From: Streptomyces jumonjinensis
Lineage (GTDB): Bacteria; Actinomycetota; Actinomycetes; Streptomycetales; Streptomycetaceae
Length of the DNA stretch: 64,000 nucleotides
Assembly (NCBI RefSeq): GCF_009600885.1
Contig: NZ_VCLA01000004.1
Span: forward strand, 41,380-105,379
Direction: 5' to 3'
How positions within the stretch are numbered: position 1 is the stretch's first letter; each line of letters begins with the position of its first letter. The notes beneath the pieces were generated by a model. It saw only the letters and a program-made list of their open reading frames with translations. It made no database searches and had not been told where the DNA came from. Below, in pieces: positions 56,752 to 64,000 of the stretch. A program made the translations under genes and the position numbers.

Positions 56752-58802
56752 TGGGTCCGGCGCAGCAGCCACACCAGATACGGGGCCCCGAGCAGCGCGG
56801 TGACGATGCCCACCGGGATCTCGGTGGGGGCGAGCAGCCAGCGGCCGAGCGCGTCCGCCGAGACGACCAGCACGGCGCCCAGCACCGCGGCCATGGGCAC
56901 CATGCGCCCGGTGCCGTTGCCGACGATGCGCCGGGCGAGGTGCGGTGCGACCAGTCCGACGAAGCCCACCGCGCCGACGGCCGCGGCGGTGCCCGCCGCC
57001 AGCACGGCGCCGGCGCCGAGCACCAGCAGCCGGGCCCGGCCCAGGTCCAGGCCGAGCGCGCGCGGGAGTTCGTCGCCGAGGGGGAGCAGATTCACCGGCC
57101 GCGCCAGCACCACGAGCAGCACCGCGACCAGCGCCGGCAGGGCGAGCCAGCCGAGCGCGGTGAAGTCCCGGGCGTAGGTGCTGCCCGCGAGCCAGCTGAG
57201 CGCGGCCGAGATGTTCATCTGCGCACTGACCACCAGGATGTTGACCAGGGCCATCGAGGTGGCGGCGGCCCCGATGCCGACGAGGACCACCCGGGTCGGG
57301 TCCAGCCCGGAACGGCCGCCCTCCCGGCTCCCCCGGGCCACGAAGACCACGAGGGCCAGCATCAGCACGCCGCCGATCCCGGCGGCGGCCGGCAGTGCGA
57401 CCGCCGGGGCCGAGGGGACGACGATCATGACCAGGACCGCGCCGAGGGAGGCCCCGCCGGTGACGCCGACGAGACCGGGCTCGGCCAGCGGATTGCGTAC
57501 GACGGCCTGGACGGCGGCGCCGGCCACGGCCAGACAGGCTCCGGCCAGGGCTGCCACCAGGACGCGCGGCAAGCGGTAGTCCACGACGGCCTCGGTGGCC
57601 TCCTCGGCGGAGCCGAACAGCGCCGCCACGAGCTGGCTCCAGCCGATCTCCACGTCGCCGAGCCGCAGCGACACCATGATCGCCACAGCCAGGGCGGCCA
57701 GTCCGGCGCCGAGCGCGATGGCGTAGGCGGGGGTCCGGCGCTGCCCGGAGACGGTGACCGCGGCGCCGGTGTCGGCGTCGCCGGTGCTGACCCGGCGGGC
57801 GAGCAGCATGAAGACCGGACCGCCGATGAGGGCGGTCACCACGCCGACCGGGATCTCCGAGGTGTAGACGGCGGACGGCGGCACGACCAGCTGAGCCGCC
57901 GCGTCCGCCGTCAGCAGCACCGTGGCGGCGAGCAGCGCCGCCATCGGCAGCAGTTGGGCGTGCTTGCGCATGCCCAGCTGCCGGACGATGACGGGCGCGA
58001 TCAGTCCGATGAACCCGATCGGGCCGGCCAGCGAGACCGCCGAGGCGGAGAGCAGCACCGCGACGAGGAAGGCGGCGGGGCGGACGCGTTCCACCCGTAC
58101 GCCCATCGATTCCGCCGTCTCGTCGCCGAGTGCCAGCAGATCGAGGGGGCGTGCCAGCAGCGGCGCGATCAGCGCGCCGGCCAGGACGACCGCGCCGAGC
58201 GTCAGCGGCCGTTCCAGCCCCGACTGCATCAGGGTGCCGTTGCCCCAGAAGAACAGCCCGCGGGTGGCCTGGAGATCGATCATCTGGAGGAACTCGGCCG
58301 CCGCGGTGGCCGCCAGGGCGACGGTCGCCCCGGCGAGCAGCACCTTCCCGGGGGTGAGCACGCCGCCGCTGCTGAGGAGGTAGACCACGCCGACGGCGAG
58401 GAGGCCGCCGAGGAAGGCGGCGCCGCCGGTCGGCAGCGGGCCGAGGCTCGCCCCGGTGAACGCCACCAGCACCACGGCGAAGTAGGCGCCCGCGTTGACG
58501 CCCAGGGTGTCGGGGGCCGCCAGGGGGTTGCGGGTCGCTCCCTGGACCAGGACTCCGGAGACTCCGAGGGCGATGCCGACCACCAGGCCGGTCAGGGTGC
58601 GCGGCAGCCGGCTGCCGACCAGGACGTCCCAGGTGCGGGGGTCCCCGTTGCCCATGATCAGGTCCACGATGTCGCCGAGCCCCACGCCGGAGGCGCCGAG
58701 GCTGAGGTGGAGCACGGCGACGAGACAGAGTACGAGAAGCAGGGCGCCGCCCACGAACGGGGCTGGTGGGCGGCGGCCGAGCAGACGAGCGGGGGCGGTC
58801 AT
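56742..58802 (-). CDS. Fused FecCD-type siderophore ABC permease (double domain)
   Basis: A 686-residue protein made of two FecCD permease halves of about 340 residues in one chain, like FhuB. Each half has about nine to ten helices, and both show the RLPR(T/V)L and NPLA.P..LGV signature (ATRNPLAAPDTLGV, then VRNPLAEPGLVGV) and a GFIGL/GFVGL-IAP motif. The start at 58802 overlaps the lipoprotein gene stop by one base. It forms the membrane channel for ferri-siderophore import. No separate second permease is needed. Confidence 0.95.
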   Translation of the reverse strand: MTAPARLLGRRPPAPFVGGALLLVLCLVAVLHLSLGASGVGLGDIVDLIMGNGDPRTWDVLVGSRLPRTLTGLVVGIALGVSGVLVQGATRNPLAAPDTLGVNAGAYFAVVLVAFTGASLGPLPTGGAAFLGGLLAVGVVYLLSSGGVLTPGKVLLAGATVALAATAAAEFLQMIDLQATRGLFFWGNGTLMQSGLERPLTLGAVVLAGALIAPLLARPLDLLALGDETAESMGVRVERVRPAAFLVAVLLSASAVSLAGPIGFIGLIAPVIVRQLGMRKHAQLLPMAALLAATVLLTADAAAQLVVPPSAVYTSEIPVGVVTALIGGPVFMLLARRVSTGDADTGAAVTVSGQRRTPAYAIALGAGLAALAVAIMVSLRLGDVEIGWSQLVAALFGSAEEATEAVVDYRLPRVLVAALAGACLAVAGAAVQAVVRNPLAEPGLVGVTGGASLGAVLVMIVVPSAPAVALPAAAGIGGVLMLALVVFVARGSREGGRSGLDPTRVVLVGIGAAATSMALVNILVVSAQMNISAALSWLAGSTYARDFTALGWLALPALVAVLLVVLARPVNLLPLGDELPRALGLDLGRARLLVLGAGAVLAAGTAAAVGAVGFVGLVAPHLARRIVGNGTGRMVPMAAVLGAVLVVSADALGRWLLAPTEIPVGIVTALLGAPYLVWLLRRTQDA

Positions 58803-59797
58803 CAGACCTTCAGGGCCTTGCCGGTCTCGTCGAGGACGTGCAGCGCCGAGAGCGGACCGCCGAAGAGCCAGGTGCCGGGGTCGAGCGCGAGGACCTTGTC
58901 GTCCTTCACGAACTTCAGGCCCTTCCACACGGCGTTGTCCGCGAGATCGCCGGTGAAGGGGTTGTCCTGCTCACTGGCGACGTAGAGGAAGGTGCTGTTC
59001 TGGTCGGCCTTGGTCAGACCCTCGACGCCGACCGTGGTCATGCCCCAGGCGTCGCCCTTGCCCTTCCAGCCGTTCTTCAGCCCGGCGAGGTTCAGCACCT
59101 GGGGCGTGATGGCGTCGTCGGTGAGCAGCCGCATCGAGGCGGTGCCGTTGGCGGTGAAGCCCTGGGCGACGGTGTAGGTGAGGCCGCCCTTGTCCGCCTT
59201 CTCCAGCCGGGTCCTGAGGCCGGCGGCCTCGGTCTCGATCCGCTGGGTGACCTCGGTGGCCTTGTCCTCCTTGCCCACCGCCTTCGCCAGCTCGGTGAAG
59301 TTCTTCTTCATCGTCTCCAGCTGCGGCTGGGTGGTGTACGTGAACGCCACCACCGGGGCGATGTCCTGGAGCGCCTTGAGGTTGGCCTTCGACCGCTCGT
59401 TGTCGATCACGATGAGATCCGGATTCAGCGCCCTGATCTTCTCCAGGCTCGGCTCATTGCGGTCGCCGACGTCGGTGACGCCGTCCGGCAGACCGGCGCC
59501 CTTCGCGGTGATCCAGGTGCCGTAGCCCTTGTTGTCGGCGTTGCCCACCGGGGGCACTCCGAGGGCCACCAGCTCCTCGGCGTACGTCCACTCCAGCGAC
59601 ACCACCTTCGTGGCGGCCTTGTCCAGGCTGACCTTGCCCTGCGCGGTGTCGACGGTGATCTTGCCGCCGCCCGCCTTGGCCCCGCCGGACGTGTCGCCCG
59701 CGCTGTCGCCGGCCGTCCCGGACCCGCAGCCGGCGACCGTGAATATGAGTGCGGCGGCGGTGCCGCCCGTGACGAGGGCGCGCAGAATCCTCTGCAT
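58802..59797 (-). CDS. Siderophore-binding lipoprotein (FecB/FhuD class)
   Basis: A 331-residue ABC substrate-binding lipoprotein, ATG 59797 after AAGGAGAG. The lipobox FTVAGCGSG puts the acylated Cys near residue 23. The mature part is a class III binding fold with KVVSLEWTYAEELVALGV and EKIRALNPDLIVID. It captures the ferri-siderophore at the outer face of the membrane and hands it to the fused permease encoded next. Gene order on the minus strand is ATPase, lipoprotein, permease. Confidence 0.94.
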   Translation of the reverse strand: MQRILRALVTGGTAAALIFTVAGCGSGTAGDSAGDTSGGAKAGGGKITVDTAQGKVSLDKAATKVVSLEWTYAEELVALGVPPVGNADNKGYGTWITAKGAGLPDGVTDVGDRNEPSLEKIRALNPDLIVIDNERSKANLKALQDIAPVVAFTYTTQPQLETMKKNFTELAKAVGKEDKATEVTQRIETEAAGLRTRLEKADKGGLTYTVAQGFTANGTASMRLLTDDAITPQVLNLAGLKNGWKGKGDAWGMTTVGVEGLTKADQNSTFLYVASEQDNPFTGDLADNAVWKGLKFVKDDKVLALDPGTWLFGGPLSALHVLDETGKALKV

Positions 59798-59867
59798 GGT
59801 GGAACTCTCCTTGGGTACGGGACGTGCAGAAAGTGCGGGTGAACCGCGGTGAAGGGGAGGCGCGGGA

Positions 59868-60695
59868 TCAGGACTTGGCGATGGTTCCGGCGCCCGCATC
59901 GGCGCCGGACCGCTCCGGGAAGCAGGCGAGATATCCGGTCCGCGGGTCCCGGACGACATTGACCCGCAGGCCGAAGGCCCGGTCGATGACGTCAGGGGTC
60001 AGCACCTCCTCCGGTGTCCCGGAGGCCGTGATCCCGCCCTCCGCGACGACGACGACCTCGTCGGCGTAGGCCGCCGCCTGCATCAGGTCGTGCAGCACCA
60101 CACCGCAGGCGATGCCGTGCTCACGAGCCAGTCGCCGGACGACGTCGAGCACCTCGAACTGATGCCTCATGTCGAGGTAGGTGGTGGGCTCGTCCAGCAG
60201 CAGCACCCCCGCGCGCTGCGCCAGCACCATGGCCAGCCAGGCGCGTTGGCGCTCGCCGCCCGACAGCTCGTCGAGCCGGCGGTCCGACAGGGGTGCGGCG
60301 TCGGTGACGTCGAGCGCCCACTCGATCGACTCGGCGTCCTCGCCGGTGTGCCGGGCGAGCGCGCCGCGATGGGCGTACCGGCCGTGCCGTACGAGTTCAC
60401 GAACCGTCACCCCGGCCGGAGCGTGGGAGGTCTGCGGAAGGAACGCCAGACGCTGGGAGAGCGTACGGCGGGCCAGCCGCCCAAGGGGCTCTCCGTCGAT
60501 GGTCACCTCGCCGCCGATCGGCGGCAGGAGACCTGCGACCGTACGCAACAGCGTCGACTTCCCACAGCCGTTGGGGCCGACCAGAACCGTGATCGCGCCG
60601 GACCGCAGCTCCAGATCGACCTGCTTGAGAACCGGGCGACCCGCGTGCCCGACGTCGAGACCATTCGCCACCAGGCGGACGTCATTCAAGGACAC
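59868..60695 (-). CDS. Siderophore ABC transporter ATPase (FecE/FhuC class)
   Basis: A 275-residue ATPase. The GTG at 60695 is chosen because GGGGAGG lies at good spacing; GTG codons further up (60710, 60713) lack this. Walker A is GPNGCGKST, the signature LSGGERQRAW, Walker B VLLLDEPTTYLD and the switch histidine LHDLMQ. It powers import through the FecCD double permease. An iron box lies about 45 bases upstream, so the three import genes are likely iron-repressed together. A 70-base gap precedes the lipoprotein gene. Confidence 0.95.
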   Translation of the reverse strand: MSLNDVRLVANGLDVGHAGRPVLKQVDLELRSGAITVLVGPNGCGKSTLLRTVAGLLPPIGGEVTIDGEPLGRLARRTLSQRLAFLPQTSHAPAGVTVRELVRHGRYAHRGALARHTGEDAESIEWALDVTDAAPLSDRRLDELSGGERQRAWLAMVLAQRAGVLLLDEPTTYLDMRHQFEVLDVVRRLAREHGIACGVVLHDLMQAAAYADEVVVVAEGGITASGTPEEVLTPDVIDRAFGLRVNVVRDPRTGYLACFPERSGADAGAGTIAKS

Positions 60696-60738
60696 CGCAT
60701 GCCTCCCCACCACCGAACTGACGTGGCCACCTTACAAC

Positions 60739-60757
60739 TTAGGGAAGGCACACCTAA
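60739..60757 (-). promoter_or_regulatory. Iron box upstream of the siderophore importer
   Basis: TTAGGGAAGGCACACCTAA matches the DmdR/IdeR consensus at 15 of 19 positions with both TTAGG and CCTAA ends intact. It sits about 45 bases before the ATPase start. Confidence 0.85.
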
Positions 60758-60950
60758 ACTTTAAACGCCCTTCCGGCACCTTGTGATCGCGTCGAGACCT
60801 GGCGCACTACCGCGCGCCCCCCTGGTGCAACTCACGCCCCCCGGTTGCTTCTTCAGCCGTACTCCGGCATTTCGGGGCACATAACCCGCTTGCGACCGGT
60901 GGGCGGCCGAGCGCTCCGCAGGGTGGCGAGGAGGCCCGGCCCCGCCCGTG

Positions 60951-61367
60951 TCACGCCGTGCCGTCAGGAGGCGGCGGGCTCTGTTCCGCAGCCGCAGCCG
61001 CGGGGGCGCCGCCGTCGGGCCTGCGGCTCAGCTGTTCGTCCAGTTCGTCGAAGAGCAGCCCCTCCCGGCCCACGTATCCGGTGCGGTACGCCACCCGGGC
61101 GACCAGATGGGCGGCGACCGGGCCGGTCAGCAGCTGGAAGAACCCGATGAGCCCCAGGGTGCCGAGGTCGATGCCGCTGCGCAGCCGCAGCGCGACCCCG
61201 GCGAGCACCAGCAGCATGCCGAGCGACTGGGGGTTGGTGGCGGCGTGGCTGCGGGAGAGCACATCGGGCAGCCGCAGCATGCCGATCGCGCCGAGCAGGC
61301 TGACGGCCGCCCCGAGGAGGAGCAGCACCGCTCCGGCGGTGTCCGCCGTCTGCGCCCAGCCGCTCAT
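60951..61367 (-). CDS. mrpG: Mrp Na+/H+ antiporter subunit G
   Basis: A 138-residue membrane subunit of the Mrp cation/proton antiporter. It has three membrane helices with the family string GMLRLPDVLSRSHAAT and NPQSLGMLLVLAG. A hydrophilic tail (Pro/Ala rich) ends it. The ATG at 61367 overlaps the mrpF stop. The complex exports sodium and supports pH and osmotic tolerance. Last gene of the operon in this window. Confidence 0.93.
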   Translation of the reverse strand: MSGWAQTADTAGAVLLLLGAAVSLLGAIGMLRLPDVLSRSHAATNPQSLGMLLVLAGVALRLRSGIDLGTLGLIGFFQLLTGPVAAHLVARVAYRTGYVGREGLLFDELDEQLSRRPDGGAPAAAAAEQSPPPPDGTA

Positions 61368-61783
61368 CGCCGCTCCTCCCCCGGACCGGAACCGGGCCCC
61401 GGCTCCGGTCCGGGTTCCGTTCCGGGTGCGGGTTCCGTTCCGGGTCCGCGTCCCGGTCCGGAGGCCGGTGCGGTACGGGGGTCCGCGCCCGGCCGGTCCG
61501 GGGCGCGGTCGCGTACCGCGATGAAGCGGGCGATGCCCACCGAGCCGGTGAAGCCCAGAAAGGCCACGACCAGCATGACCGGGAAGTAGTAGGCGTCCCG
61601 GGTGAACGCGGACCGCACCCCGATCCCCGCGATCATGAGCGCGGCGCAGACGTCGAGGGCCATCGCCCGGTCCAGCATCGAGGGGCCGCGTGCGAGGCGC
61701 ACCAGGACGAGCGCCCCCGCGACGAGGATCATCACGGCCGCCGCGGTCAGCAGGGCCTGGTCCACGGTCCGGGCCACGCTCAT
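61364..61783 (-). CDS. mrpF: Mrp Na+/H+ antiporter subunit F
   Basis: A 139-residue subunit with three helices and the RGPSMLDRAMALDV motif typical of MrpF. The last 45 residues are a Pro/Gly/Glu repeat (PGTEPAPGTEPGPEPGPGSG) absent from usual MrpF, which is about 90 residues long. Start and stop overlap both neighbours (ATGA). Confidence 0.93.
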   Translation of the reverse strand: MSVARTVDQALLTAAAVMILVAGALVLVRLARGPSMLDRAMALDVCAALMIAGIGVRSAFTRDAYYFPVMLVVAFLGFTGSVGIARFIAVRDRAPDRPGADPRTAPASGPGRGPGTEPAPGTEPGPEPGPGSGPGEERR

Positions 61784-62382
61784 CGCCCCCCTCCCCCGGG
61801 CCGCGGGGCCGCACGGACCCGGTCGATCTCCTCATGGTCGCCGAACGCCCGCACGATCAGCTCCTCCATCCGCCATACCGAACGCCGGGCGCGGTCCGCC
61901 GCTTCCGGGTCGTCGGCCTCCAGGATGTGCACGAACAGGGTGGCGTTGGAGCGGCGTACCTCCACCACCGATCCGTCGGGGACGTTGGAGACGGCGACCG
62001 CCGTCGCGGTGAGCATCAGATCGCTGCGGCAGCGCAGCGGCACCGCGAGCACGGCCGCCCGGTAGGGCCTGCTGTCGAACATCTGGCGGGCGACCTTCAC
62101 CCCGGAGGAGTACATGTCCGCCAGCAGACAGACCGCCAGCCGGGTGATCCCCAGCGGGTGCAGCCGCAGCCTCAGATCGACCACGGGCAGGGGGAAGACC
62201 AGACAGAGGACCACGGCGACCAGGACGCCGTTCAGGACATTGGCCCAGCTGAGATTTCCCCACAGCAGCACCCAGACGACGGTGAGCCAGGCGATCAGCG
62301 GCAGATCCAGGATCCGGCGGCGGCCCAGCACCACACAGCGGTAGGGAGGAAGGTCCGGGTCATGGAACCCGAGGGAGATCAT
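61780..62382 (-). CDS. mrpE: Mrp Na+/H+ antiporter subunit E
   Basis: A 200-residue subunit. Two or three helices (LPLIAWLTVVWVLLW, VLVAVVLCLVFPL) are followed by the MrpE cytoplasmic part containing SDLMLTATAVAVSNVPDGSV. Its ATG at 62382 lies 7 bases after the mrpD stop, and its stop overlaps mrpF. Confidence 0.93.
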   Translation of the reverse strand: MISLGFHDPDLPPYRCVVLGRRRILDLPLIAWLTVVWVLLWGNLSWANVLNGVLVAVVLCLVFPLPVVDLRLRLHPLGITRLAVCLLADMYSSGVKVARQMFDSRPYRAAVLAVPLRCRSDLMLTATAVAVSNVPDGSVVEVRRSNATLFVHILEADDPEAADRARRSVWRMEELIVRAFGDHEEIDRVRAAPRPGGGGR

Positions 62383-62389
62383 GGGCGCG

Positions 62390-64000
62390 TCATCGGCCGA
62401 GCACCGCCTCGATATAGGGGGAACGTTCCAGGAGCTCCGCCGCCGCCCGGTCGGTGAGCGAGGTGAGCGGGCCGCCCAGCACCGTGTACGCGAGCGAGAG
62501 CAGCACCAGGGCCGCCGCGGCCCAGGTCATGGTGGGCGGCAGCCGGTCGGTGGTGACGGTGATGGCCCGGCCGAAGAGGGTGGCGGTCACGGCCTGTCCG
62601 GCGGGCCGTGACCGGCCGCCGCCGCCCGGGGGCCGCTCCGGGGGCGACGCGCCGCCCCGGTCGCCCTCCCGGAGTACGTCTCCGCCGCCGTCGCCGCAGT
62701 CGTCGTGGGTGTCCGGCTGCTCCAGGACCGTGCCCCGCGCGGGCCGGTCGGGCGGCGCGGTCCGCCAGAAGGCGAGATTCCAGACCTTGGCCATGACGTA
62801 CAGCGTGATCAGACTGGTGAGGGCGGCGGCGGCGACCAGGGTGTACGACCAGCCGTCGGCCGTCGCGACACCGGCCCGCAGCAGTTGCAGTTTCCCGATG
62901 AAGCCCGACATCGGGGGGATGCCGGCGAGGTTCAGCGCGGGCAGGAGGAACAGCGCGGCGAGCGCCGGCGCCGCCCGGGCCAGTCCGCCGACCCGGGTGA
63001 GCTCGGTGGTTCCCGCGCGCCGCTCGATCAGGCCGGCGACCAGGAAGAGGGCGGTCTGCACGGTGATGTGATGGACGACGTAGACGATCGCGCCGCCGAT
63101 CCCGTCGCGGGAGCCGAGTCCGATCCCGAAGACCATATAGCCGATATGGCTGATCAGAACGAAGGACAGCAGCCGCTTCAGATCGGTCTGGGCCACCGCG
63201 CCGAGCACCCCGATCACCAGCGAGGCGAGCGCTGCGGCCAGCAGCAGATGGCCCAGCCGGTTGCCGGGGAAGAGCAGGGTCTCCGTACGGAGCATGCAGT
63301 ACACGCCGACCTTGGTGAGCAGTCCGGCGAAGACCGCGGTGACGGGGGCGGGCGCGGTGGGGTAGGAGTCGGGCAGCCAGGCCGCGAGCGGGAACACGGC
63401 GGCCTTCACCGCGAACACCGTCAGCAGCGTCCCCTCCAGCAGGGTCCGCACCCCGAGGGGCAGTTCCGCGAGCCGGACCGCGAGCTGGGCGAGGTTGACG
63501 GTGCCCGCCGCCGCGTAGGCCAGGGCGACGGCGGTGAAGAACACCATGGAGGAGATCAGCGAGACCACGACATAGGTCGAACCGGCTCTCAGCCGGGACC
63601 CGGTGCCGCCCAGGGTCAGCAGGACGAAGCTGGCCACGAGCATGATCTCGAAGCCGACGTAGAGATTGACCAGATCGCCGGCGAGGAAGATGCAGGAGAC
63701 ACCGGCCACCAGCACCAGATAGGCCGGGTGGAAGACGGCGAGCGGGGCCCGTTCGTCCCGGTCGGCCATGCCCTGGCCGAGGGAGTACACCAGGACGCAC
63801 AGGGTCACCGCCGACGACACCGTGAGCATCAGCCCGGAGAGCCGGTCCGCGACCAGGGTGATGCCGAGCGGCGGGGGGAAGTCTCCCAGATGGACCGCGA
63901 GCGGACCCCGGGTGTCGGCGGCGATCAGCAGCAGGACGGAGAGGCCCAGCACGGCGGAGAGGACGACGACGCCGACCGCGCGCCGACCGCGGGGGAAGCG
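62390..64000 (-). CDS. mrpD: Mrp Na+/H+ antiporter subunit D, 5'-truncated by the window
   Basis: The frame is open to the right edge, so the start lies beyond 64000; about 536 residues are visible. It is a NuoL/MrpD-type proton-channel subunit with many helices. LKRLLSFVLISHIGYMVFGI (TMH with the conserved lysine), VAVHHI-like IVYVVHHITVQTALFLVAG and AGIPPMSGFIGKL are standard. Unusually, a charged loop near the C-terminus (about 62600-62740) carries a DTHDDCGDGGGD run. mrpA/B/C are presumably upstream. Confidence 0.95.
   Translation of the reverse strand, partial: RFPRGRRAVGVVVLSAVLGLSVLLLIAADTRGPLAVHLGDFPPPLGITLVADRLSGLMLTVSSAVTLCVLVYSLGQGMADRDERAPLAVFHPAYLVLVAGVSCIFLAGDLVNLYVGFEIMLVASFVLLTLGGTGSRLRAGSTYVVVSLISSMVFFTAVALAYAAAGTVNLAQLAVRLAELPLGVRTLLEGTLLTVFAVKAAVFPLAAWLPDSYPTAPAPVTAVFAGLLTKVGVYCMLRTETLLFPGNRLGHLLLAAALASLVIGVLGAVAQTDLKRLLSFVLISHIGYMVFGIGLGSRDGIGGAIVYVVHHITVQTALFLVAGLIERRAGTTELTRVGGLARAAPALAALFLLPALNLAGIPPMSGFIGKLQLLRAGVATADGWSYTLVAAAALTSLITLYVMAKVWNLAFWRTAPPDRPARGTVLEQPDTHDDCGDGGGDVLREGDRGGASPPERPPGGGGRSRPAGQAVTATLFGRAITVTTDRLPPTMTWAAAALVLLSLAYTVLGGPLTSLTDRAAAELLERSPYIEAVLGR

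Overview
The window reads as chromosomal DNA of a Streptomyces or a close relative. GC is very high, GTG and TTG starts are frequent, and genes are packed in ATGA/GTGA-overlapped operons. It carries DmdR/IdeR-type iron boxes, a lutABC operon, an Mrp antiporter operon, PucR-type regulators and many secreted proteins with Streptomyces-like signal peptides. I see no rRNA, CRISPR array, insertion sequence or integrase. One tRNA is present: tRNA-Pro(GGG) at 33.7 kb, minus strand.

Layout. 0-1.5 kb: two inner-membrane permeases of a carbohydrate ABC importer, the first cut by the window edge. 1.66-11.1 kb: a probable small-molecule locus with a radical SAM enzyme, a convergent GHMP kinase-NUDIX-epimerase operon, a glycosyltransferase-like protein fused to a worn SDR fold, a relic adenylation-domain stub coupled to a carrier-condensation protein with a broken condensation motif, and a cytochrome P450. 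11.2-13.2 kb: a DUF1275 protein, then a TetR regulator with a membrane protein and a strong palindromic operator. 13.4-16.5 kb: a GtrB-GtrA-like fusion and a multi-pass protein, probably for cell-surface glycosylation. 16.5-18.3 kb: a PucR/CdaR-type regulator.

18.5-25.2 kb: a complete second chaperone operon, dnaK-grpE-dnaJ(CbpA type)-CbpM/MerR-like-clpB. 25.2-26 kb: a UBP zinc-finger protein and a small membrane protein. 26.1-30.1 kb: a secreted protein of about 1352 residues that appears to join a propeller-like region, a lytic-transglycosylase-like domain, a carbohydrate-binding-like domain and an SGNH esterase. 30.9-39 kb: aminopeptidase P, a regulator, tRNA-Pro, DUF309, lutABC, a hypothetical protein and a DUF574 methyltransferase. 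39.2-40.1 kb: an ATP-grasp enzyme.

40.2-43 kb: an unrecognised two-gene operon of lower GC whose promoter region is rich in palindromes. 43-47.8 kb: a Ser/Thr kinase whose outer part is an amino-acid-binding-protein fold, an SGNH esterase, and a secreted M23 peptidase. 47.8-60.8 kb: an iron-regulated NIS siderophore system with biosynthesis (two IucA/IucC synthetases, PLP decarboxylase, acetyltransferase, N-monooxygenase), an MFS exporter, and an ABC importer (lipoprotein, fused double permease, ATPase). Three iron boxes sit at its promoters. 60.9-64 kb: mrpG, F, E and a partial mrpD.

The strongest candidates for something undescribed are the hybrid locus at 1.66-11.1 kb, with its decayed or repurposed NRPS and SDR parts, and the orphan operon at 40.2-43 kb. 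Everything here is from reading the sequence alone; family names rest on motifs and general resemblance, not on searches.
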